Assembly: GCF_003028855.1 (NCBI RefSeq)
Contig: NZ_CP028324.1
Span: forward strand, 1,054,001-1,118,000
From: Pseudoduganella armeniaca
GTDB lineage: Bacteria > Pseudomonadota > Gammaproteobacteria > Burkholderiales > Burkholderiaceae_D
Reading direction: 5' to 3'
Length of the DNA: 64,000 nucleotides
This document shows, in pieces, positions 21,307-32,300 of the stretch. The notes under the pieces were generated by a model that was not told where the DNA came from, searched no databases, and saw nothing but the letters and a program-made list of their open reading frames with translations. How positions within the stretch are numbered: position 1 is the first letter of the stretch; each line of letters starts with the position of its first letter. Position numbers and translations under genes: made by a program.

Positions 21307-22077
21307 ATGCAATTGGCAGAGGAACGGCGGCGCCTGATCGCCGAAGCGGTAGACCGGGAAGGAAAAGTGCTGGCGGCCGAGCTGGCGCAGCGTTTCCAGA
21401 CTTCCGAGGACACGATCCGGCGCGACCTGCGCGACCTGGACCTGGCGGGGCGGCTGCGTCGGGTGCATGGCGGCGCTGTACGGCGCGCCAGCGGTGAAGC
21501 CAGTTTCGGCCAGCGCGAAAGCGCGCAATTGCAGCGCAAGGCGCTGCTGGCGCAGGCCTTGCGGCCGCTGTTGCAGCCGGGGGACACGGTACTGATCGAC
21601 GCCGGTTCCACCAACCTGGCGCTGGCCCGGCAGCTGGACGACGGCTGTGCCGCCACCATCGTCACCAACAGTCCGCATATCGCGCTGGCCCTGGGCGAGT
21701 TCCGCCAGACCCGCGTGATCCTGCTGGGCGGCACGTATTCGGCGCAGTGCGGCGCGGTATTGGGCGCGCGCACGCTGGCCGATATCGAACAGCTGCGCGC
21801 CGACCTGTGCATCGTCGGCCTTTGCGGCCTCGACAGCCGCCGGCTGGGCGCGTCGGACGGCGAGGAAGCCATTCTCAAGCGCGCGATGCTGGCCGGCAGT
21901 GCGCGCCGTGCCGCCGCCGTGCTGAACGAGCGTTTCGGTGCCCCGACCCCGTTTTTCCTGGGCACGCCCAATGAGCTCGACCACCTGGCCGTCGAGGCGG
22001 ACCTGCCGGCCGAGCAGGTCGCGGCTCTGCGCGACGTGGCCGGCGGCCCCGAACTGATCTTCGCGGAGCGCACATGA
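21307..22077 (+). CDS. DeoR/GlpR family transcriptional regulator
   Basis: This 256-residue protein has an N-terminal DeoR helix-turn-helix carrying the signature LAAELAQRFQTSEDTIRRDLRDLDLAGRLRRVHGGA (residues 18 to about 55). A DeoRC sugar-phosphate sensor domain follows, with the family motifs DAGSTNLALARQL and TNSPHIALAL. It overlaps the downstream MFS gene by four bases (ATGA), so it probably regulates that transporter together with itself. The ligand is unknown. Confidence 0.9.
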   Translation: MQLAEERRRLIAEAVDREGKVLAAELAQRFQTSEDTIRRDLRDLDLAGRLRRVHGGAVRRASGEASFGQRESAQLQRKALLAQALRPLLQPGDTVLIDAGSTNLALARQLDDGCAATIVTNSPHIALALGEFRQTRVILLGGTYSAQCGAVLGARTLADIEQLRADLCIVGLCGLDSRRLGASDGEEAILKRAMLAGSARRAAAVLNERFGAPTPFFLGTPNELDHLAVEADLPAEQVAALRDVAGGPELIFAERT

Positions 22078-23219
22078 AGAGACCCGACATCGGCGCCGCG
22101 CGCTGGGCGATTTCCGCCATCTTTTTATTGAACGGTGCGGGCGTCGGCCTGTGGGCCGCCCACGTGCCCGTGGTGCAGGCCCGGGCCGGTCTCGATACCG
22201 GCGTGCTGGGCATGCTGCTGCTGACGATCGCCGCCGGCGCCATGGCCGCGATGCCGGTGGCCGGCTGGCTGACCACGCACTGGGGCACCCGCCGCACCAC
22301 CTTGTGGGCCGCCTTCGTGTTTGCCGTCATGACCGCGCTGCTGATCGGCACGTCGCACGTGGTCGCGTTGTTCGTGGCCGCGTTTGCGTTCGGCGCGTCC
22401 AATGGCGCGCTGGACGTCTCGATGAACGCCAACGCCAGCGAAGTGGAAATCGCGCGCGGCACGCCGACGATGTCGTCGTTCCACGCCTTCTTCAGCCTGG
22501 GCGGCCTGGTCGGCGCAGCCGGCGGCGGCCTGATCGTCGAGCACGGTTTTGGCGACGGCCGCGGGGCATTGGCGTTTTGCGTCGTCACCATCGCCACCGT
22601 GTTGCTGACGGCCCCGCGCGTGCTGCATACGGCGGCCAGTGGCGGCGGCGGCAACCATTTCGCGCTGCCGCGCGGCCCGGCGCTGTTCCTGGGGTTGCTG
22701 GCGCTGCTGTGCATGGCGGTGGAAGGCGCGCTGGTGGACTGGAGCGCGCTCTTGATGACGGAGCGCACCGGTGCGACGCCCGGCGCGGCCGCGTTGGGGT
22801 ATTCCGCGTTCTCGATCGCGATGGCGGCCTGCCGCTTTGCCGGCGACCGCCTGACGGTGCGCTTCGGCTCGCCGACCCTGATGGTCGTCGGCGGCCTGTC
22901 GATGCTGCTGGGCTTGCTGGTCGCCGTCGCGAGCACGCATCACGCGCTGTCCGCCGTCGGCTTCGCGCTGGTGGGGCTGGGCGCCGCCAACGTCGTGCCA
23001 CTGATCTTCGCGGCCGCCGCCAACATTCCCGGCATGGCGCCCGGCATCGGCGTGGCGACGGCCGCGACCGTCGGCTACACGGGCCTGCTGCTGGGTCCGC
23101 CGGTGATCGGCTGGATCGCCGCGCAGACCAATATCGCGGTGGCGCTGGGCTTGCTTTCGCTGGCTGGGGTCGTGATCGCGTTCAACGCGCGGGTGGTACG
23201 GACAGCGGGGGCGCGTTAA
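22074..23219 (+). CDS. MFS transporter (YbjJ-like)
   Basis: This 381-residue inner-membrane protein has about 12 hydrophobic segments. The N-terminus (FLLNGAGVGLWAAHVPVVQ) and the SNGALDVSMNANA stretch after helix four are typical of the YbjJ/FucP-like MFS group. The substrate is not evident. Translational coupling to the DeoR regulator suggests a sugar or sugar-phosphate-linked inducer. Confidence 0.8.
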   Translation: MKRPDIGAARWAISAIFLLNGAGVGLWAAHVPVVQARAGLDTGVLGMLLLTIAAGAMAAMPVAGWLTTHWGTRRTTLWAAFVFAVMTALLIGTSHVVALFVAAFAFGASNGALDVSMNANASEVEIARGTPTMSSFHAFFSLGGLVGAAGGGLIVEHGFGDGRGALAFCVVTIATVLLTAPRVLHTAASGGGGNHFALPRGPALFLGLLALLCMAVEGALVDWSALLMTERTGATPGAAALGYSAFSIAMAACRFAGDRLTVRFGSPTLMVVGGLSMLLGLLVAVASTHHALSAVGFALVGLGAANVVPLIFAAAANIPGMAPGIGVATAATVGYTGLLLGPPVIGWIAAQTNIAVALGLLSLAGVVIAFNARVVRTAGAR

Positions 23220-23274
23220 CTGCCCATGTGGCCCGTGGAGCGCAGGCGGGCCAAGCCCCAGCAGCCTGGCGAAG

Positions 23275-23303
23275 TTGACAGGTTGTGACAATGTGTGATT
23301 AAT
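23275..23303 (+). promoter_or_regulatory. Candidate promoter of the giant RHS gene
   Basis: Consensus TTGACA at 23275-23280 and ATTAAT at 23298-23303 have 17-base spacing. They lie 57 bases before the ATG, which has a strong AGGAGCAGG ribosome-binding site. Confidence 0.5.
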
Positions 23304-23359
23304 CTTGCAATTCCTGCTGGCAAAATTATGGAACACAACCATGATTTACAGGAGCAGGA

Positions 23360-26300
23360 ATGTACATATTGCCCGCATTTGCGGTTCGTTGGCCGCGCAT
23401 TGCGGTCACCACTCATGCCTGCTGGCTGCTCCTGGTCGCACTGCTCATTGGCCTGGCGTCTCCCTCTGCCCAGGCAATCGCCTTTGCCAATACAAAAATC
23501 AACTTGACCGCCAACACGGTGGATCCGGGCGGCAAGGCAGTCCTGTATTTCAACGGCAGCGTAACGGCCGGCTTTGCCGATGCCATCGTACGCCTGGAAA
23601 TTGTCGAGACCGTAAACGGAACCGATATCGTCTATGGCTCTGAAAAGTTCAGGCCGGATCTGACAAACGCCGAGGTTCCCATCGATACGCCGCGGGCCAT
23701 ACGCAATCCGGCCTATGTTCCTGCGGGAACCCGGACGCTCAGGCTCAAGGCAACCACATACATGGACCGTACCGGCTATTCGGAGCCGTTTACGGTCACC
23801 ATTACTGAAAGCGGAACGGTCAACAATGCGCTGAAAATAGGCCAGCCGACAGTGCCGACCACCATGATTGTCGGTAAGACCTACACGCTGTCGGCAACGA
23901 TGAAGAACAGCGGTACCAGGACATGGGCCAGTACCGGACCCAATGCCTACTTCCTGGGCAGCCGCAACCCGGAAAACAATACCACCTGGGGCGGCTGGAT
24001 TCCCTTGCCGCGCGACGTGCCCCCAGGTGAACAGTGGACGTTTTCGTGGGAGGTGACGCCGCAGCAGGCGGGTTCCTTCGACGCCCAGTGGCGGATGGTG
24101 CAAAAGGATAAGGAATGGTTCGGCGATACGACCGATAATATCGTTGTCAGCGTCATCGGCGGTATCCCACAGGTGCGCCTCGATGCGCCAGCCGAAGGCA
24201 GCAGTGTCGAGGGCACAGCCGCCAACGGTGCCGCGACGGTACGGATCGTCGGCTCCGCCACGCCAGCGGCGGGCACGTCGATCAAGCATTTTTATGTCTA
24301 CGACAAAGAGTTTTACGTGGCCGGGCCGCTGCCCGGAACGTCGCTGGATTACTCGGCGACGCTGGCAGCCGGAGCGCACCGCCTGCGCATCACGGCCGAG
24401 GACCAGAACGGCTCCATCGGGACCAGTGCCGTCACGACGGTATCGGTCGTGGTGGCCCGTCCATCGGTCACTTGGACCAGCCCTGCGAACGGCGCGCAAT
24501 TGCCGGCGGGCGCTGGCGGTACCGCCGCCGTGCGGATCACCGGCAGCGCGACAGCCTATGGCGGGCGCACGATCCGCCAGATCGAACTGCTCAGGGGAAC
24601 CGAACAGCTGGCCACCTCCACGACCGGCACGTTCGACGCGACCGTGGCTTTGGCACAAGGTAGCCATCAGCTGAAATTGAAGGCATGGGATAGCGCAGGC
24701 GAATCGCGCGAGTCCGCCGCCGTCAACTTGCAGGTGGTCGTGCCGGCCCCTACTGTGGCGCTCAGCGCACCCGCCGGCAACGTGACGGTCCCTGCCGCGC
24801 CCACCGAAGCGACCGTAACGTTCGCCGGGTCGGCGGCGCCCGCGGGCGGCACGGCGATTGGCCTGCTCCAGCTGATGGAACGCCTGCCGAGCGGGCTGGC
24901 GCTGGAGATCGCCCGTTCGACGGGCACCAGCCTGAATGCCCAGGTGACGTTCGGCATCGGCATGCACACGGTATTCCTGCGTGCGACCAATGCTTCCGGG
25001 ACGACCGGCGAGAGTGCCGCGGTAACGGTCAGTATCGTGCCGCCCGGGGCCGCGAACAGCGCGACGTTCGTCGACCAGCAGGTGCCGGCCACGATGCGGG
25101 CCGGGCAGCCTTACAGCCTGACGGTGCGGATGCGCAATACCGGAACCAGTACCTGGACACCGGCAGGCAACTACAACCTCGGCCTGATCAAACCACAGGA
25201 CGGGCGCATCTGGAACACCACCGCGCGCGCCTACCTGAGTGGCGCCGTCGCGCCAGGGCAGGTGGCCGTGTTCACCGTCCCCGTGACGGCACCGCGCGCG
25301 CCCAATACCTACGCGATGCAATGGCAGATGGTGCAGGATGGCGTCGGCTGGTTCGGCGACAAGGGGACGGAGCTGGCGATTCCAGTCACGACAGGGCCTG
25401 GCCCGAGCGCAAGCCTGCTGGCTACTCCGGCGAACTCCCGCGCCGACGACACCGGTGCCGCGCAAGTCACGTTCACCGGCAAAGGCGGCCAGCCCGGTGC
25501 CGTCATCACCAAGCTCGAACTCTTCCAGGACAACGGCAAGGGCTACGGCGCCACCGCGATCAAGACCGCGACCGGCAGCGGCGCCGACCTGGCGCTGAGC
25601 CACGCGGCGCGCCTGACGCCCGGCGTGTATCGCTTCAAGCTGCGGGCGACGAACGGTACGGGTGTCGCTACCGACTCCGACGACATGGTCGTCAACGTCA
25701 GTGGCGGACCGCTGCTGGGCAAGGTCGATGGTGTGCGTACCGGCGGCTCGAACGAGGTCGTGCTGGCCGGCTGGGCGTGCATGCCCGGCGACCGCAGCCC
25801 CGTCGCGTATGACGTGCTGCTCGATGCGCCGTCGCTGTCGGCAGGGGGCAAGCTGCTCGCTTCCGGCGTGGCGAACGTCGCCACCGATGTCGCCAACCTG
25901 GCGGTGCAGCAGCAGTGCGGCACGCCGGACGTATCGCATCATTTCAGGGCTGACCTGAAATCCCATCTGGCCGCTTACGCGGGCCGCTCGCTGTACGTGG
26001 TGGCAAAATCCGACTGGCTGGGCGATACGCCGCTGCCCTGTGATGACAACCATTGCACGGTCCCGCCGACGCTGCGCGTGGGCTTGACGACGCCGGTTAC
26101 CGGCGACATGCTTCAGAGCCCCGCGCCGCTATTCATGCGCGCGGTGGTGTCCAATGCGGGCGACGCGTCGATCGACGTGGGATTTGATATCGAAGGTACC
26201 TGGATACCAGCAACGCCCGATGGTGCCGCGGGCGCCTACAGCGCAAGCAAAGTAGTGGCCCCAAGAGGTTCCAACTATGCCGTTTCCGCCGTCGTTCGAC

Positions 26301-29300
26301 AGGGCAAGGCAACGGTTTATTCGGAACCCGCCAGCGTGTTCATTCACGGTGTCCGTCCGCCAAGCATTACTGCGCAGGCACCTTCCGCTGGCGAGATTTT
26401 CGAGATCGGGAAGACCACGCTATTTTCCGCTAGGGTCAACGTCAGCCAGTCCGATCCTCGAGATAAGGTCACTTCAGTACGCTATGCGGTCAACGGGGTC
26501 CAAGTCGGAGAGGAGACCTCGAGCGGCATGTGGGGCCTGTGGAGCATGGAATGGATCCCCAAAACACAAGGCACACACCAGTTGGTCATGACCGCCCACA
26601 ACGCAACGGGCAAGCAACTGGCCACAACCGAACCGATACCGTTCGTCGTGCGCGAGCCGCAGGCATCCAGCCCCACGCCGGTGCCGGTGGCGATCACGCC
26701 GCCCCACCTGGGCAATGAGGACGCCGGCTCCATCGCAGGCGAGATTGCCGTCGGCAGCAATGGTGCCGCCACGTACGACCTGGCGTTCGAACTGCCGCCT
26801 GGCAGTGCCGGGATGGCACCGAAGCTGGGCCTCAGCTACTCCGGCGTCGGCGCCAATGGTGTTGCCGGTCTCGGCTGGCAAATCAGCGGACTGTCCAATA
26901 TCCACCGCTGCGGCCGCACGATCGCGCAAGACGGCATCCACGGCAGGATTGCCTTCGATCAGCAGGACCGCCTGTGCCTGGACGGCCAGCGCCTCGTATT
27001 GGTCAACGGCGGCACCAGCGATGCCGATTACTGGTCCGACCAGGCCGAATACCGCACCGAAATCGAATCGTTCAGCAAGATCACCACGCAGCTCGTCGGT
27101 GGCAAGCGCAGCTTCCGCGTGTTGCGCAAGGACGGGCGGATCGACATCTACGGTGCAGCCAGCGGCAATATCGTCGCCTACAAATCGCCGACGGAGACGA
27201 AGAGCGGTGCGCAGCTGTGGGCCCGCGACCGTAGCGAGGACCGGATCGGCAACTTCATCGATTACCTGTACGAGCAGGACAGCAGTACCGGCGAATACTG
27301 GCTCGCTTCGGTGCGCTACGGCGGCAAAGGACAGAGCGCCCACGCGGCGGTAGAGTTCCAATACGACACCAGTCGCCCGGACGCGTGGAAACGCTATCTG
27401 GACGAAACGCGCATGGACCTGCGGCGCCGCCTGGCGGCCGTGCGCACCCATGCCGGTACACTGACGCCGATACTGGGCGATACCACCGCCTTGCGTACTT
27501 ATTCGCTGGCCTACCAGCAAAGTGCCGGCAGTGGCCGCAGCCTGCTGCAGTCGGTGACGGAGTGCATCAAGAAAGCGCAAGGGACGGGCCAGCAATGCCG
27601 GCCGCCGACTGTCTTCACCTGGGGCCAGCCCGATGCGTCGCCGTTGCGCTTCGAAAGCCGCGGCATCTGGAAGGGCGCGCCGGTCCTGACCACCTGGCAG
27701 GGCCCCAATCAGGACCGGCCATCGATTTCGGCGATCAATCACGCGGATTATTTCGCGTTCGCCGATTTCAATGGCGATGGCTTTGGCGACGTACTGGAGA
27801 AACGCGTCGCCTCACCCACGCCGACCGATATCGCCGAATACGCCGGCAAGTACCGCGAAGCGACCAATCCGATCAAGCCCGGCACGCGCCAGAGCAGCTA
27901 CCGCTACTTCTGGAACGACGGCGGCCAGTTCACGCCCTATACCTATAAGTTGAGCATCGACGATCCGTTTGTCGTGCTGGAAATCGGCGATTTCAATGGC
28001 GATGGCCGCATCGACCTGCTGGCCCATACCGCGTCGAAAGGCGCGCAGATCTGCCTGTCGCCGTTGTCGAACGCGGAGCGTCCCGCGGCCGGCAGCACGA
28101 TCGTCTTCAACTGCAGCGACAGCTATCCGGCCGTGGGCGGCAACTTCGAACGCCAGCATCCATTCGTCGTCGATATCTCCGGCGATGGCCGGATGAGCCA
28201 CTACGGCCCGGTCCAGTTCGACGGGACAGCCAAGTTATGCCAGCAGTCCGCCTGTATCACGGATCCGCACCCGCCCGAGGCTGTGCTGGCGATTCAGGAC
28301 CCAGGCGACGAGCTGCACCTGATTCCCGCGCGGGACTTCGTCGCGTTCGAGCAGATGATGGATTTCAGCGGCATCGGCAAGCCCTACGACCTGCGCTTCA
28401 CGCGGGCCATCTATACCGCACGGACATCACCGAACGGCACGCGGTATCCGCCGGCATGGGAAGGCCGGGTACCCCAGGTCATCGTGACCGGCTTTGGCAT
28501 GACGCGCTACACGGCGGGCTATGCCGACGTGGCGTCGTTGCGCTATCCCGTCGGACCCTGGTGCGAGGGGCCAGCCTGCGAGCTCTACGAGTTCGAGATA
28601 CCGGCGCAGGGCGCTACCCTGGCAGGGGACTTCAATGGATCCGGCTACAGCAGCGTGGTATTCGGCTATAAGGAATTCGACACGGTCGACGGTAACGTCA
28701 CGCACAGAAAGGCTGACTTCACCGTGTGCCTGTCCACTGGCCGCTCACTCGACTGCTCCGTGCGCCGACTGGTCAGCGGCGCCGCCTATCTGGCGCCGCT
28801 GGCGGTCGGTGACTTTACCGGCGACGGTGCTCCCGCAATCCTGGCGGAGGGCCTGTCGACGACGGGCCGCAATCGACCGCAGCGCAACGGCAAGCTGTTC
28901 CTGTGCCGCCTGATCGGCGACGACAGTAGCGCCACCAACGGCGGTGCCGACAACAATACGCGCTGCCAACCCATCGCCGGCCTGACCATGCCGCTGACCA
29001 GGGCAACGACCCGTACGGAGGCGCCACGCAAGGCGGAAGACCAGGTGTATCTGATGGACCTGCTCGGCACGGGTAGACCACAGCTCGTGTATTACCACAG
29101 CGGCAAAATCGTCGACAGCCAATGGGTGCCGGACGACAGGTGGGAAGTCTTCGCACTGGCCGACCAGGCTCCAGCCGGTCACGCGCTCGATAAGCTGGTA
29201 GCCGTTCGCAATGGGTACGGTGCCGAAGCCTCGGTCGTGTATGGTAACGCAGCGCGTCATGCGATCGTCACGGCAAGCAAGTCGGCCTCGTATATGTATC

Positions 29301-32300
29301 CCGCGCGCGCCTCCGTCCGGACCGGCCCCATCGTGTTCAAGTTGCAGCGAGCCAATGGCGCCGGTGGCGTGCGCGTATCGAGCTACACGTACCGCGACCC
29401 GGCGGTCGACCTGCATGGCCGTGGCGACCTGGGCTTTTCCAGCATGACGGTGACGGACCTGGGCAGCGGCGGTGCGGCCCGCACGAGCACCCAGATTCGC
29501 TACAGCCAGGCCTGGCCGCACATCGGCGCCGAGCTGGGCACGACGGTCCGTACGTCGTCCGGCGGCGAATTGAGCCGGGTAACGCATACGCCGGTGGCGC
29601 GGCAGATCGCCCATCCGAACGGCAGCAGCACGGTCTTCCCGTATATCGAGAAAACGACAACGGTGTCGCGCGACCTCGATGGCAGCGAACTGGGCCAGCA
29701 GCTCACCACACGCACGTATGGTGACGCCTGGGGCAATCTGACGCTGGAGGAAAGCAAGCGCTGGGCCGCCAGCGGCGGCACCTTCGTCACCCGCGTCCAG
29801 ACCGACTATCGCAACGACCCGTCGGCATGGCTGTTGGGCCTGCCGGAATTGACGCAAGTAACGCGCGTGACGCCGACGGCCTCGCAGACACGGACGACCG
29901 CGTTCTCGTATGACCCCGTAACCGGGCTCATGGATACGAAAACCATCGAGCCGAACGACTCCCGGTATCGCGTGACGACGACCTACCTTCGCACCGGCAA
30001 TCCGTTTGGCCTGGTCAGCCGGGAAACGGAGGCCTGGCTCGACCCGCAAACGGGGCAGCCGAAGTCACGCGTCGTGCACGAAACGATTCACGAGAGCCTT
30101 GGGCGCTTCCCTGAATATGTCACGAATGCGCTTGGCCAGCTTTCCGAGTTTTCATACGACAGCGCGCGCGGTGTGCTGCAGTGGAGCAGGGACCCCAATA
30201 ATTTGACCACTTCGCACCTGACCAACAGTTTTGGCGACACGATTGGCGTCGGTGGACCTGGTCTGGTCAAACGGTATCGCTACAAAAAACAATGCGACAG
30301 CGGCTGTCCGGCCGGCGCTGCCTACGCAGTGATCAATGACGCGGTCGCCGTCGATGGGCGCAGCGAGGTGCCCGTTATCGAGTATTTCGATGCGGTGGGG
30401 CATCTGCTGCGGCGCCAGACATGGAGCATGGACGAGCAGGTGTCCATTGCCGACTATAGCTACGATGAGCTGGGCAGGTTGTCCACTGTCTATCAGCCAC
30501 GCTTTGCCAGAGTGGCGGCAAGTAACGCGAAGATCGCGCGCCGGCATCTGTATGACGACCTGGACCGCTCGGTGGCTGTCGCCACGCCGGACGAAGCCGG
30601 CCAGTTGCGCGAGGCGAAAACGTTCTACCAGGGATTGACGCGCGCTTATGAAAACCAGAGCTGTCCCGGCCCGGCCTGCCAGCGCACGGTGGAAGTGCGG
30701 GACGCGTTGGGACAGTTGCGCAGCACGACCGACGCCTATGGCGCCGCGACGAAGTTCGACTACGCTCCCTTCGGTGAGCTGCAGAAGACCGTTGATCCGA
30801 AAGGCAATACGGTAACGGTCACGTACGACCTGCGTGGCCGCAAGACCGCGCTGCTCGACCCGGACACAGGCCGGATCGAGTATGGGGTCGATCCGCTCGG
30901 CCTGGTCTGGCAGTCCGTCAACCCTGTGCAACGCGCCAAGGGTACGAAGACACTGATGCAATACGATGCGCTCGGCCGGATGTGGAGCCAGGTCGAGCCT
31001 GATCTCAGCAGCTATTGGACGTACGACCAGGGCAAGGCGGCGATCGGCAAATTGTCCGAGGCCTATACGATGGCCGGCACGGCCAAGGACTATCGGCGCC
31101 TGCACACCTATGACGGTGATGGCAGGCTCGCCAAAGTCGAACAATTGTCGCAGGAAGGCACATTCGCCACGACCTTCGTCTACGACAGGTTCGATCGCCT
31201 TGTACAACGGCAGAACCGCCGCGGCAACGATGACCTGAAGCTGTTCGATCTGCGCTACGGCAAGACGGGCTATCTGGAGCGCATCGAGCGCGGCCCGACC
31301 GTCCTGTGGAAACTGACCGGCCAGGATGCGGCCCTGCGCGAGACGGCTGCCCAGCTGGGCAACGGGCTGGCGGTCACGCGCCAGTTCGATCCGTACACGG
31401 GACGCCTGATGGGGCAGTCGCACGCGGCGGGCACCATTGCCCGCCTGACGGAAGGCTACCAGTACGACGTCCTCGGCAACATGACCCAGCGGATGCAGTA
31501 CTGGGACGGCACTGGCTTCACGGAGAACTTCACGTACGACAAGCTGAACCGTCTCGAGACCAGCAAGATCGGCGCCAACCTGATGACCTATGGCTACGAT
31601 GCGATCGGCAATATCGTCTCGAAGCCGAACGTCAGCGCGTCGCCGTATGAATATCCGGCCCAGGGCGCGAACTCGGTCCGGCCGCACGCGGTGCAGCGCA
31701 TCCCCGGCGTGGGCGACTTTGCCTACGACGACAACGGCAACCTGAAAACCGGCGCCGGCCGCACGATGACGTGGACCAGCTTCGACATGCCGGCGACGAT
31801 CGCGCGCGGCACGGACAGCGCCACGTTCGTCTACGGACCGGAACACCAGCGCGTGCGCCAGAAGCGCAGCGACGGCACGGCGATCATCTACGGCGGCGAC
31901 CAGGAGGTCGAAGTCAGCGCGGCCGCGGTGACTGTCAGGACCTATTGGCCAAATGGCCTCGGCATGGAAGTGGACCAGCCTGGCAAGGCGACGGAGCTCA
32001 GCTATTTCCACACCGACCGTCTCGGCAGCATTGTCCTGATCACGGACACCGCCGGCGTCGCCAAGGAAAAGCTGGCCTACGACCCGTGGGGCAAGCGCCG
32101 CTCGCTCGATGGCTCTGCCACGCCGGACAGCTTGCGCGGCGAGCAGCAGCCGCTGGGCTTCACCGGCCACGAAATGCTCGACAAGCAGGGGCTGGTGCAC
32201 ATGAACGGCCGCGTCTACGATCCGCTGATCGGCCGTTTCCTCTCTGCCGATGCGCTGGTGGAAGACCCGGACAACGGCCAGGCCTATAATCGTTACAGCT